The notes: generated from the letters alone by a model not told the origin. DNA of 64,000 nt from an uncultured Sphingorhabdus sp. (GCA_937873665.1 CALMYW010000309.1:1-64000); one strand, 5' to 3'. Numbered from the stretch's first letter, positions 9,453-18,548 are shown. Numbers and translations are program-made.

Positions 9453-10399
9453 CTGTTTTGAATAGCGAACCTGTTACCACCGAAACCGAAGCCACCACCG
9501 CGCCTGCCACGAAGCAAGGCTGGCTGCATACGCTGTGGGCAGAAATCAAAGGCCTGTTCTGGCTGCTGCTCGCGGTTCTGGCATTCCACAGCTTCATCGC
9601 CAAGCCCTTCTACATCCCGTCGATCTCGATGATGCCGACGCTGCTCGTGGGTGACCGGCTGTTTGTTTCCAAATTTGCCTATGGCTGGAGTTTCGTTTCG
9701 CCGACCATCCCCAATCCTGTAGCACTGTTCCAGTGGCTGGTTTTGCGCGAGGAAGTCGATTCGCTCGCCTTCACTTTGCCGGAAAGCAAGGGCCGGGTCT
9801 GGGGCTCGACACCCGCGCGCGGCGATGTCGTGATCCTGACTCCCGAAGGCAAGAATCAGGATTATATCAAGCGCGTTATCGGAATGCCCGGCGACCTGTT
9901 CGAAATGCGCGGCGGGCAGGTGTACCTCAACGGCAAGCCGATCAAGCAGGAAGCGCAACCAGTCAAGGATCTGCCGGTCGACGCCAACAATCCCTGCACC
10001 GAACTCGATTTCCCCGGCGCACTGGTGCAGGAAGCCGATGGCAGTCTGCACTGCTATGTCACCATCGTCCGCGAAACGCTGCCCAATGGCGTCAGCTATG
10101 ACACCATTGATGCCCGCCGCGGATCGACCGACGATGTTGCACCCATCCGTATCCCCGAAGGCCATTATTATCTGCTTGGCGATAATCGCGACAATAGCGC
10201 GGACAGCCGTGTCGATGCGCCCATCGGCCTTGGCGGGCCGGTGGCATGGGAACGGATCGGCGGCCGCGCTGAGATCATCACCTTCTCGCTCGACGGATCG
10301 ACCGGGCTCAATCCGGCAAGCTGGTTATCCTCCTTCCGTAGCGGACGGGCGGGCACGAGCCTGCGTCCTGATAAAGCCGAACCATCGGCTGCAAAATAA
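9449..10399 (+). CDS. lepB: Signal peptidase I
   Basis: This is an inner-membrane signal peptidase of about 316 residues. An acidic/threonine-rich N-terminus is followed by one membrane helix ([20 protein letters not shown]). It has the catalytic serine motif [16 protein letters not shown], the lysine motif [12 protein letters not shown] and the C-terminal [11 protein letters not shown] box. It cleaves signal peptides from exported proteins. I chose the ATG at 9449 because it overlaps the acpS stop. The frame upstream to 9401 lies inside acpS. Confidence 0.95.
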   Translation: MTVLNSEPVTTETEATTAPATKQGWLHTLWAEIKGLFWLLLAVLAFHSFIAKPFYIPSISMMPTLLVGDRLFVSKFAYGWSFVSPTIPNPVALFQWLVLREEVDSLAFTLPESKGRVWGSTPARGDVVILTPEGKNQDYIKRVIGMPGDLFEMRGGQVYLNGKPIKQEAQPVKDLPVDANNPCTELDFPGALVQEADGSLHCYVTIVRETLPNGVSYDTIDARRGSTDDVAPIRIPEGHYYLLGDNRDNSADSRVDAPIGLGGPVAWERIGGRAEIITFSLDGSTGLNPASWLSSFRSGRAGTSLRPDKAEPSAAK

Positions 10400-10415
10400 G
10401 CATGGCTGGCGACAG

Positions 10416-10685
10416 ATGTACCTGATCGTCGCCTTCCTGCTCGGCATCGCCAATTTTGCGATGCACAAGGCGGTGGTTGAATCGGGCCACCCCTTTGTCG
10501 AGGACACCAAGCTCTATTTCGGCAAGCATTTCGGGCGTAATGGCAGCTATTTTCTGGAGTTCGGCATCCTGCTCGGTGCGATGCTCTTTGCCTATTCCGA
10601 TTCAGGGATAATCGTTGGCCTTTATGCAGCCTACACCGCCTTCAATGCGATCGCCGCCTGGCTACTTCTTTCGCGCCGCTTTTGA
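10416..10685 (+). CDS. Small hypothetical membrane protein
   Basis: This is an 89-residue protein starting MYLIVAFLLGIANFAMHKAV. Hydrophobic segments lie at both ends, with a short polar stretch between (SGHPFVEDTKLYFGKHFGRN). It starts 16 bases after lepB on the same strand and probably belongs to that operon. I do not recognise a family. The two or three predicted helices suggest an inner-membrane protein. Longer in-frame starts would lie inside lepB. Confidence 0.72.
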   Translation: MYLIVAFLLGIANFAMHKAVVESGHPFVEDTKLYFGKHFGRNGSYFLEFGILLGAMLFAYSDSGIIVGLYAAYTAFNAIAAWLLLSRRF

Positions 10686-10812
10686 GTTTCGATGTAGTTT
10701 GTCCCAAATTATCAGTCGCTAATCGAACGTGGCTGTTTCGAAAACAAATGTAAACCTAACCGTCCTGCGCAGGGAGCACAAAAGGGCCGCAGAGCCCGGC
10801 AGGAGTGGTTGA

Positions 10813-12918
10813 ATGAATTTGTGCACCCGTCGCATCCTTGCGACATCCGGAAGTGTGCTTGCCTTGGCAGCGGCACATCCAGCTTTGGCTAACTCCAGTT
10901 CAGCCGCGCCGCAGTTTGAGGAAACCAGGACCGATCTGGAGCCGCGAGCCGAAAACGGTCGGCAGATTTACGAGGCATCGCAATTCAGCCGCTTCGCGCC
11001 GCAGACCGCGCTCGATATGGTCGGGCAAATTCCCGGCTTCATTATCAGCCAGGTTAGCACCGACCGTGGATTGGGTGAAGCAAGCCAGAATGTGCTGATC
11101 AATGGGCAGCGGATCACCGGCAAAAGCAATGATGCGCAAACCGCATTGTCGCGTATTGCGGCCTCGTCGGTCATCCAGCTCGAGATTGCCGACGGCGCGA
11201 CGCTCAACGTCTCTGGCCTCAATGGTCAGGTGCTGAATGTCGTCACCAAGTCGGACAGCCTGCAGGGCAATTTTGCATGGAGGCCGCAATGGCGGCGGCG
11301 GGTCGACGATTTCTGGCTCAACGGCGAGGTCAACCTTTCAGGTAAGCTCGGCAAGGGCGATTTCACACTGGGCCTCTCCAATAAGGATGGCTTTCGCGGC
11401 GGTGGCTGGGGATATGAAGATGTGCGGGACGCCAATGGCGATCGCCTGTTCTACCGCGACGTACGCGTCCGGTCGCAGGGAGATCGCCCGCGCCTTGCAG
11501 GCACCTATTCGCTGAAAAGCGACAATGGCAACATCCTCAACGCCAACGGCGCACTGGAGTTTTTCGAGTTTCGCGGCACGCGTACATTTTTGCGCAAGCA
11601 ACCCGGCGTCGCCGACATTCTTGAGGCGGGGCGTGATCGTGAGGATGAATGGAATATGGAATTGGGGGCCGACTATGAGTTCGGTCTTGGCGGCGGTCGA
11701 CTGAAGGTCATCGGCTTCCACCGTTTTGAACACAGCCCTTTCGTCAACCAGTTCCGTATCACCCCGACCGATGGCTCGCCCGAAAGCGGGCAGAATTTCA
11801 ACCAGTCGATTGACGAAGGCGAGAGCGTTTTGCGCGCCGAATATCGCTGGAAGGCAGGCAAAACCGACTGGCAGATATCGGCCGAAGGCGCGTTCAACTA
11901 TCTCGACGCCGAATCCGAATTTTTCCAGCTCGATAGTGGCGGGGTGTTCCAACCGGTCCCTCTCCCCAATGCGACCGCGCGGGTCGAGGAAAAGCGCGGG
12001 CAGGTCATCCTGTCTTATGGCCGCCCGATTGCAAAGGATCTGACGCTGCAGGCGACGGTGGGCGGCGAATATAGCGAACTCGGCGTGACCGGCCCGAATG
12101 GCAATGCGCGCCAATATATCCGGCCTAAAGGCTCGGTCGCATTGGCGTGGAAGGCCTCGCCCACGCTCGACATCAGCGCCAAATTCCAGCGCAAGGTGCT
12201 GCAACTCAACTTTGGTGATTTCCTGGCCTCGGTCGATGTCCGCAATAACAACAACAATGCCGGTAATTTCGACCTCGTCCCACCGCAAAGCTGGCTGCTG
12301 AATTTCGAGGCAAACCGCTCACTCGGCAAGGCGGGGTCGTTGAAGCTGAAGGTCGATCTTGAATCGATCAGCGATCTTGTCGACCGAATCCCGATCACCG
12401 CGACGAGCGAAGCGCCGGGCAATATTGATGGCACCGCCAAGCGGCTGCGTACCGAAATCAATGCCAGTCTTCTCCTCGATACCATCGGCATCAAAGGTGC
12501 GAAGCTCGACCTGATCGGTGCCTGGCAAACCGCTTCGCTGCGCGACCCATTGACCGGAGAGAAGCGCCCGCTCAGCAACCGTGGGCGGACCTACTGGAAT
12601 GCCGATTTCCGTCACGACATTCCCAATTCGCCATGGGCCTATGGCGCCTTTGCCGAGGATAGCAGCGACTATGGCTTTTACCGGCTCGACTATTTCGGTC
12701 GCGATTATCGTACCGGTCCGATGGTCGGCGCTTTCATCGAGCACAAGAATGTGCTTGGGCTAAAGGTTCGTGGGCAGGTGTTCAATCTGGCCGGCCAGAC
12801 CGAAGGCTATGACGAGGTGTTTTATGTCGACCGCCGCGATGGCCCCATCGATTTCACCCACACCGGGCGCAACAAATATGGCCTGATTTACCGCGCCACC
12901 GTCAGCGGGACTTTCTAA
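10813..12918 (+). CDS. TonB-dependent receptor-like outer-membrane protein
   Basis: This is a 701-residue protein with a signal peptide ending near AHPALANS. A plug-like domain follows (about residues 55-160: FAPQTALDMVGQIPGFIISQ, NVLINGQRITGKS, IEIADGAT-like), then a long beta-rich region with alternating aromatic residues that ends in F (YRATVSGTF), as expected for a 22-strand barrel. No clear TonB box was picked out. The substrate is unknown; iron-siderophore or other scarce-nutrient uptake is typical of the family. GGCAGGAG lies upstream of the ATG. No transporter partner is adjacent, though an Atm1-like ABC exporter follows by 27 bases. Confidence 0.82.
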   Translation: MNLCTRRILATSGSVLALAAAHPALANSSSAAPQFEETRTDLEPRAENGRQIYEASQFSRFAPQTALDMVGQIPGFIISQVSTDRGLGEASQNVLINGQRITGKSNDAQTALSRIAASSVIQLEIADGATLNVSGLNGQVLNVVTKSDSLQGNFAWRPQWRRRVDDFWLNGEVNLSGKLGKGDFTLGLSNKDGFRGGGWGYEDVRDANGDRLFYRDVRVRSQGDRPRLAGTYSLKSDNGNILNANGALEFFEFRGTRTFLRKQPGVADILEAGRDREDEWNMELGADYEFGLGGGRLKVIGFHRFEHSPFVNQFRITPTDGSPESGQNFNQSIDEGESVLRAEYRWKAGKTDWQISAEGAFNYLDAESEFFQLDSGGVFQPVPLPNATARVEEKRGQVILSYGRPIAKDLTLQATVGGEYSELGVTGPNGNARQYIRPKGSVALAWKASPTLDISAKFQRKVLQLNFGDFLASVDVRNNNNNAGNFDLVPPQSWLLNFEANRSLGKAGSLKLKVDLESISDLVDRIPITATSEAPGNIDGTAKRLRTEINASLLLDTIGIKGAKLDLIGAWQTASLRDPLTGEKRPLSNRGRTYWNADFRHDIPNSPWAYGAFAEDSSDYGFYRLDYFGRDYRTGPMVGAFIEHKNVLGLKVRGQVFNLAGQTEGYDEVFYVDRRDGPIDFTHTGRNKYGLIYRATVSGTF

Positions 12919-12945
12919 AGCCGGATACTTCCCTATATCGGCCTG

Positions 12946-14646
12946 ATGCAAGGAATGGCGGCGCAGCCGGAAAACGGGAAAGAAAAGGAACCGGCGAAGG
13001 CGGAGGCGAGTTTCGCCACGCTCAAACGCTTCCTGCCTTATTTGTGGCCGAAGGATATGCCCGCGCTGCGCATCCGTATCGTCATCGCGATGCTGCTGGT
13101 GCTGGTTTCCAAGGGCGTCCAGCTGTCGATGGGCTTTGTCTATGGTGCGGCCATTGACCGGATGCAACCGGGGCTGGAGGCGGGCGTCTGGATAGCGATC
13201 GGACTGGTCGTTGCCTATACCGGCGCCCGCTTTGGCGGGGTGCTGTTCGATAATCTCAGGAACACCGTGTTCGAACGCGTCGGGCAGGATGCGACGCGGC
13301 GCTTGGCGGAAAACACTTTCGCGCATCTCCACCGACTATCAATGCGTTTCCACATGAACCGCCGCACGGGCGCGGTTACCAAAGTGATCGAGCGCGGGAC
13401 AAAGAGCATCGACGTGATGCTCTATTTCATGCTGTTCAACATCGCGCCGACTGCCATCGAACTCATCGCGGTGCTGGTGATCTTTTGGTTCAAATTCGGG
13501 TTGGCGCTGGTGGTCGCAACCATCGTCATGGTCGTGACCTACATCCTCTTCACCCAGCGCGTCACAGACTGGCGCAACAAGCTGCGCGAGGAGATGAACG
13601 AACTTGATACCGCGACGGTTGCGCGTTCGGTCGACAGCCTGCTCAACTATGAAACGGTCAAATATTTCAACGCCGAAGATCGCGAGACGAACTATTATGC
13701 CACGGTCGCGCGGCGCTATGCCGACGCCGCAGTCAAATCGGAAAACTCGCTGGCCTGGCTCAATATCGGCCAGTCGTTCATCACCAATTTGATGATGGCA
13801 GGCGCAATGGGTTTCAGCGTCTGGGGCTGGGCGCAAGGGCGTTTCAGCACCGGCGATGTCGTGCTGGTGAATACTCTGCTGATGCAATTGTTCCGGCCGC
13901 TCGACATGCTCGGCATGGTTTATCGAACGATCCGGCAAGGTCTGATCGACATGGCCGCGATGTTCGATCTGGTCGATACCCCGCCCGAAATTGTCGACAA
14001 GCCCGGAGCAACCGCGCTCCGCGTATCTGGCGGCGAACTCGCCTTTGAGGATGTAACCTTCGGCTATGATCCCGAACGGCAGATATTAAACGGCCTCTCC
14101 TTGCGCATCCCGCCGGGCAAGACGCTCGCGGTGGTCGGGCCTTCAGGCGCGGGCAAGTCGACGATCGCGCGGCTGCTCTATCGCTTTTATGATGTCACCG
14201 GCGGACGGATCACCATCGACGGGCAGGATCTGCGCGACGTGACCCAATCGAGCCTGCGTGCCCATATCGGCATCGTCCCGCAGGATACGGTGCTGTTCAA
14301 CGACAGCATCGGTTACAATATCGGCTATGGCCGCGAAGGCGCCTCGCAAGCCGAGATCGAAGATGCCGCGCGCGCGGCACAGATCCACAATTTCATCGCC
14401 GCCCAGCCTAAGCAATATGAAACGCAGGTCGGCGAACGCGGGCTAAAGCTGTCGGGCGGCGAAAAACAGCGGGTCGCGATCGCGCGGACGCTGCTCAAAA
14501 ACCCGCCGATCCTGATCCTCGACGAAGCGACCAGCGCACTCGACAGCCGCACCGAGGCCGAACTGCTGGCAAAGGACGGCCACTACGCCGAAATGTGGGC
14601 ACGCCAGCAGGCCGAGAAAGAAGAAGAGGCTGTTGCGGCGGAATGA
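12946..14646 (+). CDS. Atm1/HMT-type ABC exporter, apparently lacking the H-loop segment
   Basis: This half-transporter of 566 residues has a six-helix transmembrane domain (about 40-330), including the family segment FERVGQDATRRLAENTFAHL. The nucleotide-binding domain has Walker A (VVGPSGAGKSTIARLLYRFY), the Q-loop (IVPQDTVLF), the signature LSGGEKQRVAIART and Walker B/D-loop (ILILDEATSALDSRTE). Directly after DSRTE the sequence jumps to AELLAKDGHYAEMWARQQAE, which normally lies about 45 residues further on. The stretch holding the switch histidine (IAHRLST-type) is absent, with the frame kept. Homologues export glutathione-linked sulfur or metal compounds. Function here is doubtful unless the deletion is an assembly error. 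Confidence 0.9.
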   Translation: MQGMAAQPENGKEKEPAKAEASFATLKRFLPYLWPKDMPALRIRIVIAMLLVLVSKGVQLSMGFVYGAAIDRMQPGLEAGVWIAIGLVVAYTGARFGGVLFDNLRNTVFERVGQDATRRLAENTFAHLHRLSMRFHMNRRTGAVTKVIERGTKSIDVMLYFMLFNIAPTAIELIAVLVIFWFKFGLALVVATIVMVVTYILFTQRVTDWRNKLREEMNELDTATVARSVDSLLNYETVKYFNAEDRETNYYATVARRYADAAVKSENSLAWLNIGQSFITNLMMAGAMGFSVWGWAQGRFSTGDVVLVNTLLMQLFRPLDMLGMVYRTIRQGLIDMAAMFDLVDTPPEIVDKPGATALRVSGGELAFEDVTFGYDPERQILNGLSLRIPPGKTLAVVGPSGAGKSTIARLLYRFYDVTGGRITIDGQDLRDVTQSSLRAHIGIVPQDTVLFNDSIGYNIGYGREGASQAEIEDAARAAQIHNFIAAQPKQYETQVGERGLKLSGGEKQRVAIARTLLKNPPILILDEATSALDSRTEAELLAKDGHYAEMWARQQAEKEEEAVAAE

Positions 14647-14667
14647 GCTTCAAATGAAACCGTAGCC

Positions 14668-14723
14668 CTGAGCTTGTCGAAGGGCGCTGTGCAGTACTGG
14701 TACACGTGCTTCGACAGGCTCAG
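14668..14723. repeat. Sphingomonad-type palindromic repeat (CTGAGC-TGTCGAAG family)
   Basis: Two 15-base arms, CTGAGCTTGTCGAAG (14668-14682) and CTTCGACAGGCTCAG (14709-14723), are inverted copies with one mismatch around a 26-base loop. The unit lies between the ABC exporter and recQ. One arm of the same family is inside the ygfZ gene at 41886 and a decayed copy is at 50175. This looks like a dispersed intergenic element able to form an RNA hairpin. Confidence 0.8.
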
Positions 14724-14769
14724 CACTCACGGTAAACTTTAAGCACAGCCGTTCTTTACTTCAATATTT

Positions 14770-14784
14770 GTTCTTTATATGTTC
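14770..14784 (+). promoter_or_regulatory. LexA (SOS) box, alphaproteobacterial type
   Basis: The sequence reads GTTC, seven bases (TTTATAT), GTTC. This exactly matches the direct-repeat GTTC-N7-GTTC operator known for LexA in alphaproteobacteria. It lies 35 bases before the ATG chosen for recQ, a suitable place for a repressor to block the promoter. The box is seen; LexA control of recQ is inferred. Confidence 0.75.
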
Positions 14785-14819
14785 CTTTGCGACTCGACTA
14801 TCCACAGCGAAAGTCGCCG

Positions 14820-16649
14820 ATGCCAGAAGAGTGCTCTATTCTTGAGGAACTATCCGGCCTAGCGGGCAGGAAGATGCTCGCGCCCGATACACTCGACCCT
14901 GCCGATGTGCTGCACCGCGTTTTCGGTTTTGCCGAGTTTCGCGGCGTGCAGGAACAAGTCGTGCGGCGGACGCTCGACAAGCAGAGTACGCTCGCGGTGA
15001 TGCCCACGGGGGCGGGAAAATCGCTTTGCTACCAGTTGTCGGCTTTGCTGCTCGACGGCACCTGCATCGTCATTTCGCCGTTGATCGCACTGATGCACGA
15101 TCAGCTGCGCGCCGCCAATGCTGTGGGTATCCGCGCGGCGACGCTGACCTCTGCCGACAGCAACCGCGCCGAGACCATCGAGCGGCTGCAGAGCGGCGCG
15201 CTGGACCTGCTCTATGTAGCCCCCGAACGCGCCTCGACTGCGGATTTTCAGAGACTTCTGGCAGAAACCAAAGTTGCGCTGTTCGCCATCGACGAGGCGC
15301 ATTGCGTCTCCGAATGGGGGCATGATTTCCGCCCCGATTACCGTCTGCTCCGTCCGCTGATGGACGAATATCCGCATGTGCCAAGGCTCGCGCTGACCGC
15401 GACCGCTGACGCGCATACGCGTGAAGATATCGCCCAGCAACTCGGCATCCCGGCTAGCGGTACGATCGTCTCGGGCTTTGATCGGCCCAATATCCGATAC
15501 GCCGTCACCAATACGGCAAGCAAAGGGTCGGCCATCGCGTCGGCAATCCGTGGTTGGCCTGGAGCAGGCATAGTCTATGCCACCACCCGCGACCGGGCGG
15601 AGAAGCTGGCGGCTTTGATTGCGCGCACCGGGCGGCGCACCCGCTATTATCACGCCGGCATGGAACCCTCCGCCCGCGCTGCGGCACAGGCCGAGTTCGT
15701 GGCGAGCGAAGACATGGTGATGGTGGCAACGGTCGCATTCGGTATGGGCATCGACAAGCCCGATGTCCGCTTCGTCGCGCATGCAGGAATCCCCAAATCG
15801 ATTGAGGCCTATTATCAGGAAAGCGGACGCGCTGGCCGCGATGGCGACCCCGCCGTTGCGCATCTTTTCTGGTCGCCCGGCGATTTCAGCCTTGCCCGCG
15901 AGCGGTTGAAGGAGCAACCTGAGGCGCGGCAACTTGCCGAGAAAGCGCGGATCGACGCCTTGTCAGCACTGGTCGAAACCCCCGGCTGCCGCCGCGCGGT
16001 GCTGCTCCGCCATTTCGGTGAAGATCCTGCGCCATCATGCGGCAATTGCGACAACTGCCTTGATGCCCCCGGTGTGGTCGATGCGACCGAAGTCGCCCAA
16101 AAACTGCTCTCTGCGGTCTATCGCACGGGCCAGAGTTTCGGCGTCGGCCATCTGGAAAAGGTGCTGATGGGCCGCACCGATGAGCGCATCGAGGCGCGCG
16201 GGCATGACCAGCTAAGCGTGTTTGGTATCGTTACCGGCGAAGATACACGTCTGATAAAACCGGTTGCGCGCGCGTTGCAGGCGCAAGGGCATTTAACCGC
16301 AAACGAACATGGTGGTCTGATGTTAGCGGGGGCTTCACGCGCGATCCTGAAGGGCGAGATGAAGCTAGAAATCGTCGTCCCGCCAAAGACGCGCAAGGAA
16401 CGGCGGAGCGAAGCCAATCCGGTCAATGATCCGCTATTCGAAGCCCTGCGCAACAAAAGGCGCGAACTGGCCGAAACGGCGGGTGTACCGCCCTATGTGA
16501 TCTTTCACGATGCAACCTTGCGTGAACTGGCCGAGCGTCGCCCGCAAAACACATCCGATTTCGCCCTGATCAGCGGCGTTGGTGCACGCAAGCTTGAAGC
16601 CTATGGCGAAGCCTTCCTGTCTGTAATAAGGGAGGCAGCGGAAGGATAA
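14820..16649 (+). CDS. recQ: ATP-dependent DNA helicase RecQ
   Basis: This is a superfamily 2 helicase of about 609 residues. It shows FRGVQEQVVRRTL (motif 0), TGAGKSLCYQ (Walker A), FAIDEAHCVSEWGHDFRPDY (DEAH box plus aromatic-rich loop), QESGRAGRDG (motif VI), the zinc cysteines CGNCDNCLD near residue 405 and a C-terminal HRDC domain (about 535-605). RecQ unwinds recombination intermediates and stalled forks. The ATG at 14820 is my choice. The frame is open from a TTG at 14787 right beside the LexA box, and an ATG at 14874 (MLAPDTLDPA) is also plausible because conservation begins there. Confidence 0.95.
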   Translation: MPEECSILEELSGLAGRKMLAPDTLDPADVLHRVFGFAEFRGVQEQVVRRTLDKQSTLAVMPTGAGKSLCYQLSALLLDGTCIVISPLIALMHDQLRAANAVGIRAATLTSADSNRAETIERLQSGALDLLYVAPERASTADFQRLLAETKVALFAIDEAHCVSEWGHDFRPDYRLLRPLMDEYPHVPRLALTATADAHTREDIAQQLGIPASGTIVSGFDRPNIRYAVTNTASKGSAIASAIRGWPGAGIVYATTRDRAEKLAALIARTGRRTRYYHAGMEPSARAAAQAEFVASEDMVMVATVAFGMGIDKPDVRFVAHAGIPKSIEAYYQESGRAGRDGDPAVAHLFWSPGDFSLARERLKEQPEARQLAEKARIDALSALVETPGCRRAVLLRHFGEDPAPSCGNCDNCLDAPGVVDATEVAQKLLSAVYRTGQSFGVGHLEKVLMGRTDERIEARGHDQLSVFGIVTGEDTRLIKPVARALQAQGHLTANEHGGLMLAGASRAILKGEMKLEIVVPPKTRKERRSEANPVNDPLFEALRNKRRELAETAGVPPYVIFHDATLRELAERRPQNTSDFALISGVGARKLEAYGEAFLSVIREAAEG

Positions 16650-16653
16650 GCCC

Positions 16654-17082
16654 ATGTTTCGCAAGCTCACCGACAATATTTACGCATCGCCGCAAATCAC
16701 CCTACAAGACGTAGCGGAAGCCGCGGCCATGGGCGTCAAAATGATCATCAACAACCGCCCCGAAGGCGAAAGCGACGATCAAGTGCCCGGCGCAGAAATC
16801 GAGGCAGCGGCACGCGCGGCGGACATCGATTATGTCGCCATTCCTGTCACCCATGCAGGTTTCAGCGAACCGCAGGTGGTGGCGATGGCCAAGGCACTCG
16901 ACGGAGCCGATGGACCTGTGCTCGCCTATTGCCGCTCGGGCACGCGCTCTACCCTGTTGTGGGCCTTGTCCGAGGCCAGCCAGGGCGGCGATCCCGATGC
17001 ACTCACCAACATGGCCGCGAAAGCAGGCTATGATGTCAGCCCGGTGCGACCGCTGATGGACATGCTGAAGGCGCGAGCCTGA
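16654..17082 (+). CDS. TIGR01244/DUF442 family rhodanese-like sulfurtransferase
   Basis: This 142-residue protein opens with FRKLTDNIYASPQITLQDV and carries an active-site loop, CRSGTRS, near residue 92. The spacing of cysteine and arginine (C-x4-R) matches a rhodanese loop rather than a tyrosine-phosphatase C-x5-R loop. This is the pattern of the TIGR01244/DUF442 family, which is also found fused to beta-lactamase-fold persulfide dioxygenases (Blh type). A role in sulfide or persulfide handling is inferred. It lies four bases after recQ and four bases before the next gene. Confidence 0.85.
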   Translation: MFRKLTDNIYASPQITLQDVAEAAAMGVKMIINNRPEGESDDQVPGAEIEAAARAADIDYVAIPVTHAGFSEPQVVAMAKALDGADGPVLAYCRSGTRSTLLWALSEASQGGDPDALTNMAAKAGYDVSPVRPLMDMLKARA

Positions 17083-17085
17083 CGC

Positions 17086-17496
17086 ATGGCGCCGGTCTGG
17101 ATCGAACTGGCCAAATTGGGCGGATCGATTGCTGCGATCCTTTTCCTGTTCTGGCTGGCGCGCCGCCTGAACCTCGGCGGCGATCTGCGTATCCGCGACG
17201 AAGCGCACGCCCGCGCGCTGGCGGATGAAGCGATTTGCGGATTTGAGCCGACCGATATTGTCCTCGACAAGGCCGGCATGGGTGCATTGATGAAAGACGC
17301 ATCCGGTCGCCACATGCTGATCCGTCGCCACGGCGCCGCCTTTGTCGCCCGTTTGCTCGATAGGCATAGCGAATCACGACTCGACCACAATTTCCTAACC
17401 ATCGGCACGGGCGAGAAGACTTTCGGCAAGGTTACGCTGAACCTTGGCAAGGATGCGCAATATTGGGCCGCCGGCCTGCGGCACATGGTGGTTTGA
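17086..17496 (+). CDS. Hypothetical membrane-anchored protein
   Basis: This is a 136-residue protein with one N-terminal membrane helix (LGGSIAAILFLFWLARRLN) and a soluble domain of about 105 residues. The domain is rich in charged residues and contains RHMLIRRHGAAFVARLLD and FLTIGTGEKTFGKVTLNLG. I do not recognise a named family. It starts four bases after the rhodanese-like gene, so the two are probably cotranscribed. A repeat element follows its stop codon. Confidence 0.75.
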   Translation: MAPVWIELAKLGGSIAAILFLFWLARRLNLGGDLRIRDEAHARALADEAICGFEPTDIVLDKAGMGALMKDASGRHMLIRRHGAAFVARLLDRHSESRLDHNFLTIGTGEKTFGKVTLNLGKDAQYWAAGLRHMVV

Positions 17497-17529
17497 CATG
17501 GTTGGAAGAACGAGATTTGTACTAAAACT

Positions 17530-17615
17530 CGTCACCCCCGCGAAGGCGGGGGTCCATCACCGGTGGATGAAGTTTAACCGGTGGGAGATGGATTCCCGCC
17601 TTCGCGGGAATGACG
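17530..17615. repeat. REP-like palindrome, CGTCA(C/T)CCCCGCGAAGGCGGG family, copy 1
   Basis: The 29-base arms at 17530-17558 and 17587-17615 are inverted copies with a few mismatches. An inner ACCGGT pair sits in the loop. Two more copies with the same arms are at 44807-44891 and 47826-47912. It fills the gap between the hypothetical gene and the sterol desaturase gene and could act as an mRNA-stabilising hairpin or weak terminator. Confidence 0.88.
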
Positions 17616-17642
17616 AATTAAGTTTAAGGAATAAGGGATAAG

Positions 17643-18548
17643 ATGGCACCCACCTTCAATCCGGTCGATTATGCCGTCCCTGCCTTCATCCTGCTGATCA
17701 TCATAGAGATGCTGTGGGCGCGTAAAAAAGCGCCGGAAAAATATGAGCCCAAGGACACGCTCACCTCGCTCGCCTTTGGCACCGGAAGCACAGTGGCCAG
17801 CGCGTTAACCGGCGGGCTGGTTTTGGCGATGATGCTGTGGCTGTACGAGCACCGGCTGTTCGATATCGGCTGGGCCTGGTGGGCGTGGATTGCCTGCTTC
17901 GTGCTTGATGATCTGGCCTATTATATCTTTCATCGCAGCGCGCACCGCGTCCGCTGGCTTTGGGCGAGCCATGTGAACCACCATTCGAGCCAGCATTACA
18001 ATCTGTCGACCGCGCTGCGGCAGACCTGGACAGGCTTCATCGCATTCAATTTCGTCTTCCGCATGCCGCTGGCGCTTGTCGGCTTCCATCCGGCGATGAT
18101 TGCCTTTTGTGGTGGTATCAACCTGATCTACCAATTCTGGATCCACACCGAAGCAGTCGGCCGCATGCCGCGCTGGTTCGAGGCGGTGATGAATACGCCG
18201 TCGCACCACCGCGTCCATCACGCCACCAATCCCCGCTATCTCGATGCCAATTATGCGGGTGTCTTCATCATCTGGGACAAGATGTTCGGCAGCTTCACCC
18301 CTGAAACCGACGACGAAAAGATCCGTTACGGCATCGTCAAACAGCTCGGCACTTTCAACCTGCTGTACAGCGTGTTTCACGAATGGATCGGGATCGCCAA
18401 AGATGTCTGGTCCGCACCCTGGCGGCACAAGCTGGGCTATATCTGGCGCCCGCCCGGCTGGAGCCATGATGGCAGCCGCGATACCAGCGACAGCATCAAG
18501 GCACGCTGGCAGGAGCGGCAGCAAAATCAGGTGGCGCCCGCCGAATAG
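17643..18548 (+). CDS. Sterol desaturase / fatty acid hydroxylase family protein
   Basis: This is a 301-residue di-iron membrane enzyme with four or so hydrophobic helices. It has the three histidine boxes HRSAHRVRW, HVNHHSSQHY (about residues 103-121) and HHRVHHATN (about 188-196). The family inserts oxygen or a double bond into lipids such as sterols, carotenoids or sphingolipids; the substrate cannot be told from sequence. It is followed by a GMC-type flavin oxidoreductase 51 bases later, which could oxidise the hydroxylated product, but this link is only positional. Confidence 0.9.
   Translation: MAPTFNPVDYAVPAFILLIIIEMLWARKKAPEKYEPKDTLTSLAFGTGSTVASALTGGLVLAMMLWLYEHRLFDIGWAWWAWIACFVLDDLAYYIFHRSAHRVRWLWASHVNHHSSQHYNLSTALRQTWTGFIAFNFVFRMPLALVGFHPAMIAFCGGINLIYQFWIHTEAVGRMPRWFEAVMNTPSHHRVHHATNPRYLDANYAGVFIIWDKMFGSFTPETDDEKIRYGIVKQLGTFNLLYSVFHEWIGIAKDVWSAPWRHKLGYIWRPPGWSHDGSRDTSDSIKARWQERQQNQVAPAE

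Noticed and set aside
14771..14780. TTCTTTATAT before recQ as a second site for the ArsR-methyltransferase regulator
   Set aside because: Only a half-site, and it is fully explained by the GTTC-N7-GTTC LexA box.
17530..17615. Possible CRISPR or tRNA-like structure from repeated GC-rich hairpins
   Set aside because: Only one inverted pair per site, with no regular direct repeats or spacers and no cloverleaf; it is a REP-like element.
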